Below are positions 55,001-64,000 of a stretch of DNA of 64,000 nt, piece after piece (within the stretch, counting starts at the first letter, position 1; every line of letters begins with the position of its first letter). Under the pieces are notes generated by a model. That model worked only from the letters and a program-made list of their open reading frames with translations, did no database searches and was not told where the DNA came from. This DNA comes from Microstegium vimineum. Taxonomy: Eukaryota; Streptophyta; Magnoliopsida; Poales; Poaceae. Location: the NCBI GenBank assembly GCA_022036555.1, contig CM039139.1, positions 4,724,038 through 4,788,037 of the forward strand, given 5' to 3'. The translations under genes were made by a program, and so were the position numbers.

Positions 55001-56261
55001 TAATTATTCTGAGGCTATTGTTTCTGCTGATCGCAACAATTGGATGACCGCTATGCAAGATGAGATGGAGTCCCTTGAAAAGAATGATACTTGAGATTTA
55101 GTAAGATTGTCTAAGGATAAGAAGCTTGTCCGTTGTAAATGGATTTTCAAAAAAAAGGAGGGTATTTCTCCAAGTGAGCCAGCAAGGTATAAAGCAAGGT
55201 TGGTTGCTAAAGGTTATAGCCAGATTCCAGGTATTGATTTTAATGATATCTTTTCCCCAGTTGTTAAGCATAGTTCTATTCGTACTTTGCTTAGTATTGT
55301 TGCCATGCATGATTATGAACTTGAGCAACTAGATGTTAAAATTGTATTCTTACATGGGGAGTTGGAAGAAGACATTTATATGAGCCAACCTGAAGGTTTT
55401 GTTAATCCTAGAAAAGAAAACCTTGTTTGCAAGTTAAAGAAATCGCTTTATGGTTTGAAGCAATCTCCTAGGCAATGGTACAAGAGATTTGACTCTTTCA
55501 TGCTCTCTCGTGGCTTTAAGCGGTCTGATTATGATAGTTATGTTTATTTGAAGATTGTTAATGGCTCAGCTATTTATCTGCTTCTTTATGTTGATGATAT
55601 GTTGATTGTTGCTAAAGAAAAATCAGAAATAGCTAAATTGAAGGCACAATTGAGTAAATAATTTGAGATGAAGGACTTAGGTGAAGCTAAGAAAATTCTT
55701 GGTATGGAAATTACTAGAGATAGAAAATCTGGTAAGTTATACCTCAGTCAGCGAGGTTATATTGAAAAGGTTCTTCGTCGTTTTAATATGCATAATGCAA
55801 AACCAGTGAGTACTCCATTAGCTACACATTTTAGATTATCCTCAGCTTTATGTCCAGAGTGAGATGTTGATATTGAGTACATGTCTAGAGTTCCATATTC
55901 CAGTGCAGTTGGTTCTCTTATGTATGTCATGGTTTGTTCTCGTCCTGATTTATCTCAAGCATTGAGTGTTGTCAGTAGATTCATGGCTAATCCTGGTAAG
56001 GAGCATTGGAGGGCTGTTCAATGGATTTTTAGATATTTATGAGGTACTTCTAATGCCTGCTTGCAATTTGAGAAATCTAGAGATGGACTTGTTGGTTATG
56101 TTGATTCTGATTATGCTGGTGATTTGGATAAGAGGAGGTCTCTCACGGGTTATGTTTTTACCATTAGTGGTTGTGCTGTTAGCTGGAAAGCAAGTTTACA
56201 GGCTATTGTTGCTCTGTCTACTACAGAAGCTGAATATATGGCTATTTCAGAAGCTTGTAAG

Positions 56262-59200
56262 TGTAACACCCCGGGTGTTAATCTTGTTAATCTCTTAATT
56301 AAAAATTTGATCATGTCATCATATGCATTAAGCATCATTCATTTGTTTGAAAACCTGGCTATGCATTGAACTAAAATAAGTTTAATTGTTTGTGTTTGAT
56401 CAATTGTTTGTATTCGGGTCATCTTTTTCAAATTCTCAGAATTTAAAATTTGCATCCAAACCCTTTTTCCCAGAGGGGGTGGATTAAACCCTAAATATGA
56501 TTTTCAAAATCTATAAAGTTTTTGCTTATGGTTGTTTAAACAAAGTTGTAGATCTCAAAGTTTTGAACATCTTTCGTGTTCAAAGTTTCTCCTGAAAACC
56601 CCTGGAAGCTTGTGCATTTTTGCAAAAGAGCAGCAGGGTCAGTTCTGTCCTTTCATCGAGCAGTTGCATGGCAGGGTCGTTCTCGACGTCGCTCCTGGCC
56701 GACACGTGTCGCCAGCCGCGCAACGCCTGTCCATGGACTCCCGTCTTGTCGTGGGTACGTGGCGATCTCACGGAACCCGTTGTCGTCTTTAAAAGCGGGA
56801 CGCCGTCCTTTCTTCTTTCCTTTCCACGCCACTGCTCCGCACTGCTCCACTCTACTCTACTTCGCTCTGCTCTGTTCTGTTCCGCGGAGCACTTCACCGC
56901 CATAGTTGACGAATTCGTCCGAGCTCGTTCGCTGCTGCCAATCACTCAATCTTTCGTCATTGCCTTCGCCTTGACCTTGCGCATCTTCGGGGTGAGTTGG
57001 TTGAAGTCGACGAGCCCGCATTCGTCCAGCGCGGATCCGTCTTCCTCAGCTCCGACGCAACCGCCGCCGCTCTGGTCCGTCTTCGATCGGGCTATGCAGG
57101 AGCCGCATTGTCTTTTTGTCTTGGGTTTCTTGCTTCTTGTTCACCTCTGAGTATTGTCGGGTTCTCCGTTTTGCAAATGGTGGACCACAGCTCCGGGATC
57201 ATCTTCGTGCCGCGCAGTTCTTCGTCTCCGCCGGCACGTTCTCCTTCGACGGTCGCCTCTGCTTCATCTCCGGCCACGCTTGCTTGTGCTCCGTGACCAG
57301 GGTGAGCTCCTCGACCTCTTCGCTGTACTCGTTTGTCCTTGTATCGAGCCTTCAAGCTCTGTCCTCAAGCGCCGCCGCTGTGCTTGTCCGTCGCGGCGGT
57401 GTGATCGACGTCTTGTCGTTGTAGTTGATCTTTTCGGGATCCAAGTCTTGCGCTAGCTTCGCCTAGCCGTCCTGAGTCAGTCTCGAGGGGTAGTTTCCCT
57501 CGAGCGCGTGCGTGTTCTCTTCGGCGCGCGTCGCGCAGATCTTCGTCGACCGCTAGTGCCGTCGTCGAGGGTGTTGCTCGTAGCTCTGTGTTCGTTCGGC
57601 TTGCGCTTCGCTTTGTTTGGGGGCCGCTTAGCTTGCTAGAGTTGTTGGTTGTTTCGATCGAGTCCTAGTGTCTCTGCTCGAGGCCTAGCTTCTTTGATCG
57701 AGGCCTGAGTCCGTCGGCATGTGTGTGCGGTCGAGCTCAGTTCACCGCCATGGTCGTCGACGAGGTTGGCTGTGTAGGTTTTTGCCTCGTTTCTGTGGGC
57801 GTTTTGCTCGCAGTTGTCTTCTGAGTCGTGATCGAGGCCTAGCCTCGGGATCGAGGGTCGATCGAGGCCTAGCCTCGGGATCGAGTGTCGATCGAGGTCT
57901 AGTTCTTCGATCGAGGTCTGTTCTCGATGGTGTGCGATCGGTCGAGCCCCGGTAGTTCGCCAGCACCCTCGATGAGGTGTCTCTGAAGGTTTGTTTGAGT
58001 CGTGGCGTACCTCGTTGGGTTCGGCTCGGCAAGCCGAAGCATGTTCGAGGGGTAGCCGTTCGGTTTGGTCGTCGACGGCGACTCGCCGCCGTGTTTTGTG
58101 GTTCTCGACGCCACCGCTCGAGCCTCTGTGCCGTTGATGGTCGAGTCTCGGCCGTCCGAGGGTCTTGAGCAGAGTTCTTTCTGTTTTCCTGTTTTTAGTT
58201 CTGTAACATGCCCTGCTTAGTTATAAAATGTTTAGAAATCCTTATAACTTTAGGCTTTGAGTGATTTTGGATTATTTGATAAATATTGTCATTTGTCCAA
58301 TGACAAACACAAGTTGGACATGCTCGATGTAATGCTGTTTGCAGAGTTCTTTTAGGGTAATCTGTTTTAGTTTTCTCTCGATAGCGTGCTTGTTTGAGTT
58401 GAGCATCATGTTTCTATTCAAGCATCATCTTAAACATGTCATTTATCGTGTAGATTGTTCGTTGGTTGGGTTGGATACCTCCAGTGCAGAGGTCTTCTCT
58501 CTTGAATCTGAGCCCGAGTTCGTTTATCCCTCCAACCAAGGCAAGCCCCGGTGCATTCAAACACTTCCTTGTATTTAAAATGTTTGTTTTAAATACACTT
58601 ATGTTTATACTATCGCATTACGGTATTCAATCAAATTGCTACTTGATGCATAGCCTTACCTTGAATTATTTATTCCTGTACCTTGACACTGTTTTAAAAA
58701 TGCGATGTTGCTTTATGCTGCTTAGCAATGCTTAGACCGATAGAGTCAGATGATTTCCTGTCATCTGCGAGAATAGGTGTAACCTGTTTGCTTCGGCAAT
58801 GGCTCTGTTTTCAAGAAGAATAGCGGATTGCTGCGGCAAATGGCTATGTCCTCTTGATGGAAGTAATAATCTGAGACCGGGCGGACTCGGTGTTGGAGAG
58901 CCACCTGATATGGATATCTGGTGAGCGGGTTCTTTCCGTCTGTGCCGATTAGGAACCGTCCGATGATGCATGACTAGGGTTGTGACTTTGGAGTACTTAT
59001 CACATACTCCGGGAAGCTGGACTCTGGCTATTCTCGCTTGAAGAACGGTTAAACCGCACTGGGAGTGGAGAGATGGCGAGAGTAGTGTGTACCCTCCAAG
59101 TTAGCGAACTGGATGGAGGTGTACTGTGCTCTCGGGTGGCGGAACCCCGGTCTTGGCGAGAGGATCCAGGGAAAGGTAGTCATATGCGTGCTTTAAGCGG

Positions 59201-59981
59201 CTATATATGTCGTGTGATAGGGAAGCCCCAGCTGGGATAAAGCGGTTCGAATCGTCGTGTTCCTCGGATATGGAAACATGACCCTGTTTTCTTCTTCGCC
59301 GTAATACACTTAAACTGGATACTTGTCGGATCCCTTCGTGGATGTTTATTACCTTGTTATCGATCATACCTCCAGGTCGATCCTTGAGTAATCTTATGGA
59401 TAACATAAATGATTTCAATTCTTTTATAAATGCTCATTTATGCAAAATACTTGATTCTTGCAAACCACACCTTGAACCCTATGACTTGCATACTGCTTTG
59501 TCCACCAAATACTTTTCTTTGTCGGATAAGTCTTGTGGAGTACTCCCGTACTCAGGGTTTGTTAACCCCTGTTGCAGATGAGGATCACAACCCGGTGTGT
59601 GTGGCTTCTTGCTGCATGACCGTGGTCAGTGTAGATGAAGATGAAGAATGACCTGTCTTTGCTTGACTCTTGGGCAAGAGTAACTCAGTTATCTGTTCTT
59701 TCGCTATCAGCAGCTTGATGTATCTTATTCGTATGACACTAAGTTATGTTTCAAAACTTATGGTTGTAATATGACTTTAAATTTCCGCTACTTTGATGTA
59801 ATATAAAAATTTCGTATTACTTCTGTCATGATTGTGATAAGGTTGATCCTGTTCGGAAAGAGGTGGATGACCCGCTGCAAAGTGGCGACACCTGATGGGC
59901 TAATTAAGATTTGGATCATCTGTTGGAGATTAAGTTGGTTAATCTTGACAAGTGGGCCCTATCTTAAGAGGTTCTGTCACA
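56262..59981. mobile_element. 3.7-kb solo LTR nested in copia RNase H
   Basis: The insert begins TGTAACACCCCGGGTGTTA and ends GGTTCTGTCACA, with GTAAG on both sides (56257-56261 and 59982-59986). The host RNase H frame reads on correctly when the insert and one GTAAG are removed. No primer site, gag-pol text or second copy of the terminal sequences was seen inside, so it is a solo LTR. LTRs this long occur in grass Tekay/Del-type chromoviruses, but the family is not proven. A TTTAAAAG box near 56789 followed by C/T-rich text may be its promoter. Open frames inside are not gene-like. Confidence 0.88.
57828..57925. repeat. GATCGAGGCCTAG minisatellite in solo LTR
   Basis: About three to four imperfect 30-bp units built from CGATCGAGGCCTAGCCTCGG and GGATCGAG repeat here. 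Related GATCGAG words are scattered from 57650 to 57930. Confidence 0.75.
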
Positions 59982-60374
59982 GTAAGGAAGCTATTTGGTT
60001 GAGAGGTTTATACTCTGAACTTTGCGGGGTTACTTCTTGCACTACTATATATTGTGATAGCCAGAGTGCTATTTGTCTGACTAAAGATCAGATGTTTTAT
60101 AAAAGGACTAAGCACATCGATGTGAGATATCATTTTATTCGAGGTGTTATTGTTGAAGGTGATGTGAATGTATGCAAGATAAGTACTCATGAGAATCCCG
60201 CTGATATGTTGACAAAGCCTATTCCTGGAGCTAAGTTTAAGCTATGCTCACGCTTAGTTGGTATTACAGTTTAAGTCATAGCGACTTTTGGCGCCGGTGA
60301 TTATTTATTATTGAAGTGAGTTGATTGATGATACTTCATTTGCTATAAGATGGAATTCGTCTCAAGGTGGAGTT

Positions 60375-60670
60375 TGTTGGAATATGATCCGAATTATAAC
60401 GTGAGTCTTGTGGGGATGCCTGGAGGGCCCATGGTTCGAGTTATGTTTATTAGCGGATTTGTTTCCGTGTTGGACTACAGTCAATCTGTCCTATAAATAC
60501 ATCTTGTAAGCCGTACGGGAAGAGCTGACGACTCATTGTATTCCCTGCGTTCTGTAAACACTCTCTTTATATAGTGAAGATCGCCGGTTGGCACCCATGG
60601 TTTTTTCCGCAAGGGTTTTCCACGTAAAATCTATGTCTCGTGTGCGATCTTGTTTGATTATTCCCTAACA
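60375..60670 (+). repeat. copia 3' LTR, 296 bp
   Basis: The LTR follows the purine-rich AAGGTGGAGTT tract and ends CCCTAACA before GTAGC. It is about 7 percent different from the 5' LTR by eye. Confidence 0.95.
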
Positions 60671-60675
60671 GTAGC

Positions 60676-61161
60676 ATTATAGATCATTATAACAGGCGAA
60701 AAAAATAGCCGGCTCTCCTATGGACTATGTTGCCGTTGTAGTGGTGGGGCTAGAGCCGACAAGAACCCCTTCAAACGAGCCTATAATATAAACACGAGAA
60801 ATAGATGAATAAACTAATAATGGTACACCATATCATCGTTTACAACCAATTGGTTTATAAATCTAACATCCTCTAGACGTGTAGCCCAACAGAAAAAAAA
60901 ACTGCACTAGCTAAACTCGTATACATAATCAAATGCTAAGATTGTGCAATGATGTAAAAATGCACCAGTTTATAACGGTGATATTGGTCGACTGTTCTAG
61001 CGTGCTGGAAGTGAAAACTAACTTATAATCCGTGCACACAGCCCATATAAATCATTAATCGTATTATAGAGTACTCATTTCATTTTAAATCATAAGATAT
61101 TTAAAATTTTTAAAGTATATATATTTTTTGTTATACACAATGTATACAGTATATCTACATA
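60676..61161. other. intergenic, AT-rich
   Basis: No gene was recognised. Around 61065-61130 a Stowaway-like half (ACTCATTTCATTTTAAATCATAAG form) is visible without a clear partner. Confidence 0.35.
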
Positions 61162-61578
61162 CAGTGGCGGATCCAAGGGTTTTTTTCCGAGTATTCCTGA
61201 GAATACCTAACTATTAGGGCGTCCACAATGGTTAACTATTTAGCTAGCTAGATGTGTGACGTGGCAAGAAAAAAGTAGGAGAGAAAGTAGTCACTAACTA
61301 TGAGCAAATAACATATCTATTTCACGTAGTTCAAAACTATGTGAGAGGAGCATGTGAGTCTAGTAGTATATATTAGTCTATTTTATTGTCTCTCACCTCT
61401 ACATCAACTGACTATATAGTTAGTACTAGCTATTATCATTGCGGACGCCCTTATAATACATCTTTATGTATATATGTATGCATACTTATATACATGTGTA
61501 TAATGCAATATTGTATATTATTTATATATGTATAATGGAAGTAGGAATACCCAAATTTAGTATTCCTGCTCCGCCACT
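61162..61578. mobile_element. TIR element with a nested MITE
   Basis: The outer ends CAGTGGCGGATCCA and GCTCCGCCACT are inverted over about 10 bp, and GAGTATTCCTGAGAATACC at the left pairs loosely with GGAATACCCAAATTTAGTATTC at the right. The duplication is not clear. A Tourist-like MITE is inserted inside it. Confidence 0.6.
61217..61450. mobile_element. Tourist-like MITE nested in the outer element
   Basis: The ends GGGCGTCCACAATGG and, inverted at the right, CATTGCGGACGCCC are near-perfect. TTA lies on each side (61214-61216 and 61451-61453), as in PIF/Harbinger elements. 234 bp, non-coding. Confidence 0.88.
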
Positions 61579-62965
61579 ATCTATATAGTAAAACGACTTC
61601 TATCGAAAAGAATTCAAACGGAGTAATAGAGCATTTTAAAGAAAGTATGCTTACTTAAAACAAGATAACAAGATAGATACTGTCATCAATATAATTAGTT
61701 TGGTACTGTGCGTGTCGTGTTATGTTTAGCTGGTATAAAAACCGTCTGATTTCATCTGATTGAATAGTGTTTTGTGAAAAAATAAGTTAAAATAAATTGA
61801 AGCAAGCTGGAAGTAGTTTAAACGAATAACTGTTTGTCACGGCCTAACATAACAGCTACTACGCTCTCCTGGGCTAGTATTCTTATTATTAGATGTCCGT
61901 GGTGAAAAACAGCTGCGTGCCATGATGAATACCTCCCTTAACACTGCAATAACGTTACTGGTAGGAAGTAGTGAGAGTTAATAAAGATACTCTTCAACCA
62001 CAAATAAAATGCTGGCCGGCCGCGTTGCCCACGCGTCACCAGCTACATTTTTAGCACTGTTTACCGTTTAGCTTCTGCGCCAATTAATTAGGAACCGTCA
62101 GCCCTTCCATTCGACACCCCCGAAGCCTTCGCCACACACCGTGGACGCGTAACTGCTGATCATATACCATAGACCACATCGGCATGTTTACTATAACACA
62201 GTCCCAAACTGGCGCGGCGTCAGCGCACCTATACCAGTCTAGTATGTATAGTACGCAAAAGACATCAGATGTTAGCTGTATGTTTGATGTCATCTAATTT
62301 AGAATTTACAGTACCTCACACCTTTTCCTTTTCCTGAAAGGTTTGACCACGAAGAGCACTAGACTTAACCAACAAGGCAACAAAAGAACAATACGCATAG
62401 CAGTATTTGGGAGAGTAACAGCTTCGATTTTGAATTGTGACTACTCCCTCCGTCGGTTTGAAAAACATGTCTATAAAAGAACACGATTTTTTAGTGATAT
62501 TTTCAATGATATAAAGAGAGACATATTTTTCAAACGATATTTTCAATAGAATGGATGTAGTAGAGATCAAGAGAGGAGCTTGTGAATTGTGTGACACGCA
62601 CGCACACGCGTACCTTCGCACCTCCCTTTTTCTGTTTCCTCGTTGCATTTTCACCCTGCAAAATTCCTTTCAGATCATCATCGGATATTTTATTTTAAAA
62701 CCGGAACCGCCGTAGGCCGGGGAGGCGCTGTTCACAGGATTGCGCAGCCGCAGCCAAAACAGCCCAGCACAGCAATGCGAAAGACCCGGGGGCCCCAGCG
62801 CTGGCGAAGACCACCCCCGCACCTACCCCACCACCCCCCGGCTTCGATTGCCTTGTCTGCTTCCGCAGCACACCTGACCTGATGAAGAAGACCCGAGCAG
62901 AACAGGAGATGAGAAGCGAGGCTGCCTGACCTCCCTGCCTGCCATCATTTCATCACCCCCACGCC
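61579..62965. other. intergenic and promoter of the AP2 gene
   Basis: No gene was recognised. A degenerate Stowaway-like sequence begins ACTCCCTCCGTCGGTTTGAA near 62442 and ends about 62556. From about 62700 GC-rich text leads to the AP2 gene. Confidence 0.4.
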
Positions 62966-62971
62966 TATAAG
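62966..62971 (+). promoter_or_regulatory. TATA-like box of the AP2 gene
   Basis: TATAAG in CACGCCTATAAGTATCC lies 200 bp before the ATG and is followed by a pyrimidine-rich start region. Confidence 0.55.
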
Positions 62972-63166
62972 TATCCGCTCCTCCGGCCTCCCTCCCCTCA
63001 GCCTCCTTTCCCCCCGCCTCTCCGCCGCTTCTTCCGCGGGCGCGGTGCGCCCCGCCGCCCTCTTTCCCCGGCTCCGTGTTTGTTTCTCTCCTCTTCTTCT
63101 TCTGCCCACAGAAAAACCTCAGGACGATCGACGAAGGGTCTGAGGCCGATCGCGGAGACACGATCG

Positions 63167-64000
63167 ATGTCGCCACCGACGAACGGCGCCATGGCGCTAG
63201 CCTACGCGCCGCCGTCCATGATGCTGGGGGCGGGCGCCCTGACGACGAACCAGCCGCCGCTCCTCCCCTTCGACGGCTTCACGGACGAGGACTTCCTCGC
63301 CGCCGACGCCGCTCTCCTTGGCGGGGGGGATGGCGCCTGCGACCAGACCCTCCTTCTGCTGCCCTCGTGCCCCGGGACGAACGGCTACTGCGGCGGCGGC
63401 AGCAGCAGCTCCGCCCAGGGTCTCGGAGCAGCCCTGGCGTGCGGTGGTGAGGCCGCCGGATCCTTCTCGCTAGCGGGCCAGCCTGCGCCTGCTCCTGCGC
63501 AGGTTTCGTGGGAGGTGACGGCTGCCGTCGCCGCCGCGGACTGCAACACCTTCTCGCCCTCACCACCGTCCCCGCCGCTGCCGCTCGTGCAAACCACCTC
63601 CCACAGGACCTCCATCTACCGCGGGGTCACCAGGTAGTACCAGCGTGCGTGCGTGCGTGTGCACCGGTCGCTAATACTACTTTAGTAGATGTTCATGTTC
63701 TTAGCGAGAGGAAGCGTAGTTAGGGAGTGTAATTAACGGCTATCACGTGACTTACTAACCGCTGCGCACGTGTGGGGCAGGCACAGGTGGACGGGGCGGT
63801 ACGAGGCGCACCTGTGGGACAACACGTGCCGTAAGGAAGGCCAGAAGCGCAAGGGGCGCCAAGGTAATTAACCCCGTCGTCAACCAATCCTGATTCCTGC
63901 ATCTACTAATCCTCTCTGATGTGAATAGTGAGCTTGAATAGAGACTGCGATTGCCGCGGCATGGCTTGGGGCCGGGTGAGCGGGTGCAGTGACAGGTGCT
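63167..64000 (+). CDS. AIL: AINTEGUMENTA-like AP2 transcription factor, 5' part
   Basis: Exons seen are 63167-63633 and 63781-63863, with GT-AG borders; the gene leaves the window in its second intron. The start MSPPTNGAMALAYAPP was chosen as the first Met of the open frame after the TATA box and leader. The N-terminus is low-complexity with acidic FDGFTDEDFLAADAALL and Gly/Ser/Ala runs. The first AP2 repeat begins SIYRGVTR (end of exon 1), then HRWTGRYEAHLWDNTCRKEG and QKRKGRQ. The roughly 10-residue insert in AP2 repeat 1 (DNTCRKEGQKRKGRQ) identifies the ANT/PLETHORA/AIL clade. Members bind DNA and promote growth in meristems and primordia. The intron after KGRQ agrees with the very small third exon usual for this clade, which would lie beyond or near the window edge. 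Which member it is cannot be said. Confidence 0.88.

Larger units (their letters stand above)
52527..60274 (+). pseudogene. copia gag-pol polyprotein, stop-ridden and split
   Basis: The frame opens at ATG 52527. Gag (UBN2-like) covers about 360 residues and has the zinc knuckle CKYCKKDNHFIDEC near 53236. Protease follows (WILDFAASFH, where the active-site Asp is kept but the usual D-S/T-G becomes D-F-A). Integrase has CKHCIFGKHKRVSF, LWGPS and PQQNGVAER. Reverse transcriptase has YKARLVAKGYSQ, FLHGELEEDIYMSQPEGF and YVDDML. RNase H is cut in two by the nested LTR. Single-base stops in the same frame occur at 53844, 54423, 54693, 55092, 55660, 55861 and 56039, several explained by G-to-A or C-to-T changes. 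I saw no frameshift. The element is defective, though its products could once have been made. Confidence 0.92.
51740..60670 (+). mobile_element. full-length Ty1/copia element with nested solo LTR
   Basis: Two LTRs (51740-52034 and 60375-60670) with TGTTGGAATA...CCCTAACA ends enclose a primer site, a gag-pol reading frame and a purine tract. GTAGC flanks the whole element (51735-51739 and 60671-60675). Without the 3720-bp insertion and its 5-bp duplication the element is about 5.2 kb, a usual copia size. By eye the LTRs differ at about 21 of 295 sites, nearly all transitions, so it is an old insertion of the order of a few million years under usual grass rates. Confidence 0.95.

Noticed and set aside
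56532..59651. Many open frames of 60-180 codons inside the 3.7-kb insert
   Set aside because: They overlap on both strands, show no conserved domain and lie in a solo LTR; GC-rich composition explains them.

Overview
The window is nuclear DNA from a grass, most likely a panicoid or andropogonoid one. This is inferred from GC-rich first exons over AT-rich intergenic DNA, many Stowaway-like and Tourist-like MITEs, a Sirevirus-type Ty1/copia element and typical plant GT-AG genes. No bacterial, organellar or CRISPR feature was seen. All exon coordinates were worked out by eye from splice sites and family knowledge.

Layout, left to right. 1-6752: 3' part of a Sirevirus-like retrotransposon (RNase H tail, broken env-like/third ORF, repeated polypurine tracts, 1.59-kb 3' LTR). 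7278-8160: intact plastid NFU iron-sulfur scaffold gene (- strand). 8326-11466: repeat cluster with two MITEs, a 121-bp duplication, a hairpin MITE and a four-copy 218-bp tandem array split by a 494-bp solo LTR. 11476-14153: TolB/DPP6-like beta-propeller gene (- strand) with three frameshifts. 17410-19351: PLS-type PPR gene (- strand) with two frameshifts. 21760-26571: RWA (reduced wall acetylation) gene (+), 15 exons, two 1-nt deletions. 28410-31786: Prp43/DHX15-type DEAH helicase (- strand), one indel in exon 1. 32072-34415: large foldback element and a Pack-MULE carrying a GH9 endoglucanase fragment. 34584-34889: small membrane-protein ORF. 37642-38478: adenylosuccinate lyase fragment. 40148-45957: intact short-form poly(A) polymerase (+), 10 exons. 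48822-50846: LINE remnant split by a TIR element. 51740-60670: Ty1/copia element with a 3.7-kb solo LTR nested in its RNase H. 63167-end: 5' part of an AINTEGUMENTA-like AP2 gene (+).

The genes form no operon or pathway. They are independent genes for plastid Fe-S assembly, organelle RNA processing, wall-polymer acetylation, spliceosome and ribosome helicase work, polyadenylation and developmental transcription, embedded in nested repeats. The main oddities are the nested insertions with readable target-site duplications, the gene-capturing Pack-MULE, and indels in four host genes while NFU and PAPS are clean and the copia pol shows only stop substitutions. Whether those indels are biological or assembly errors cannot be settled from the sequence.
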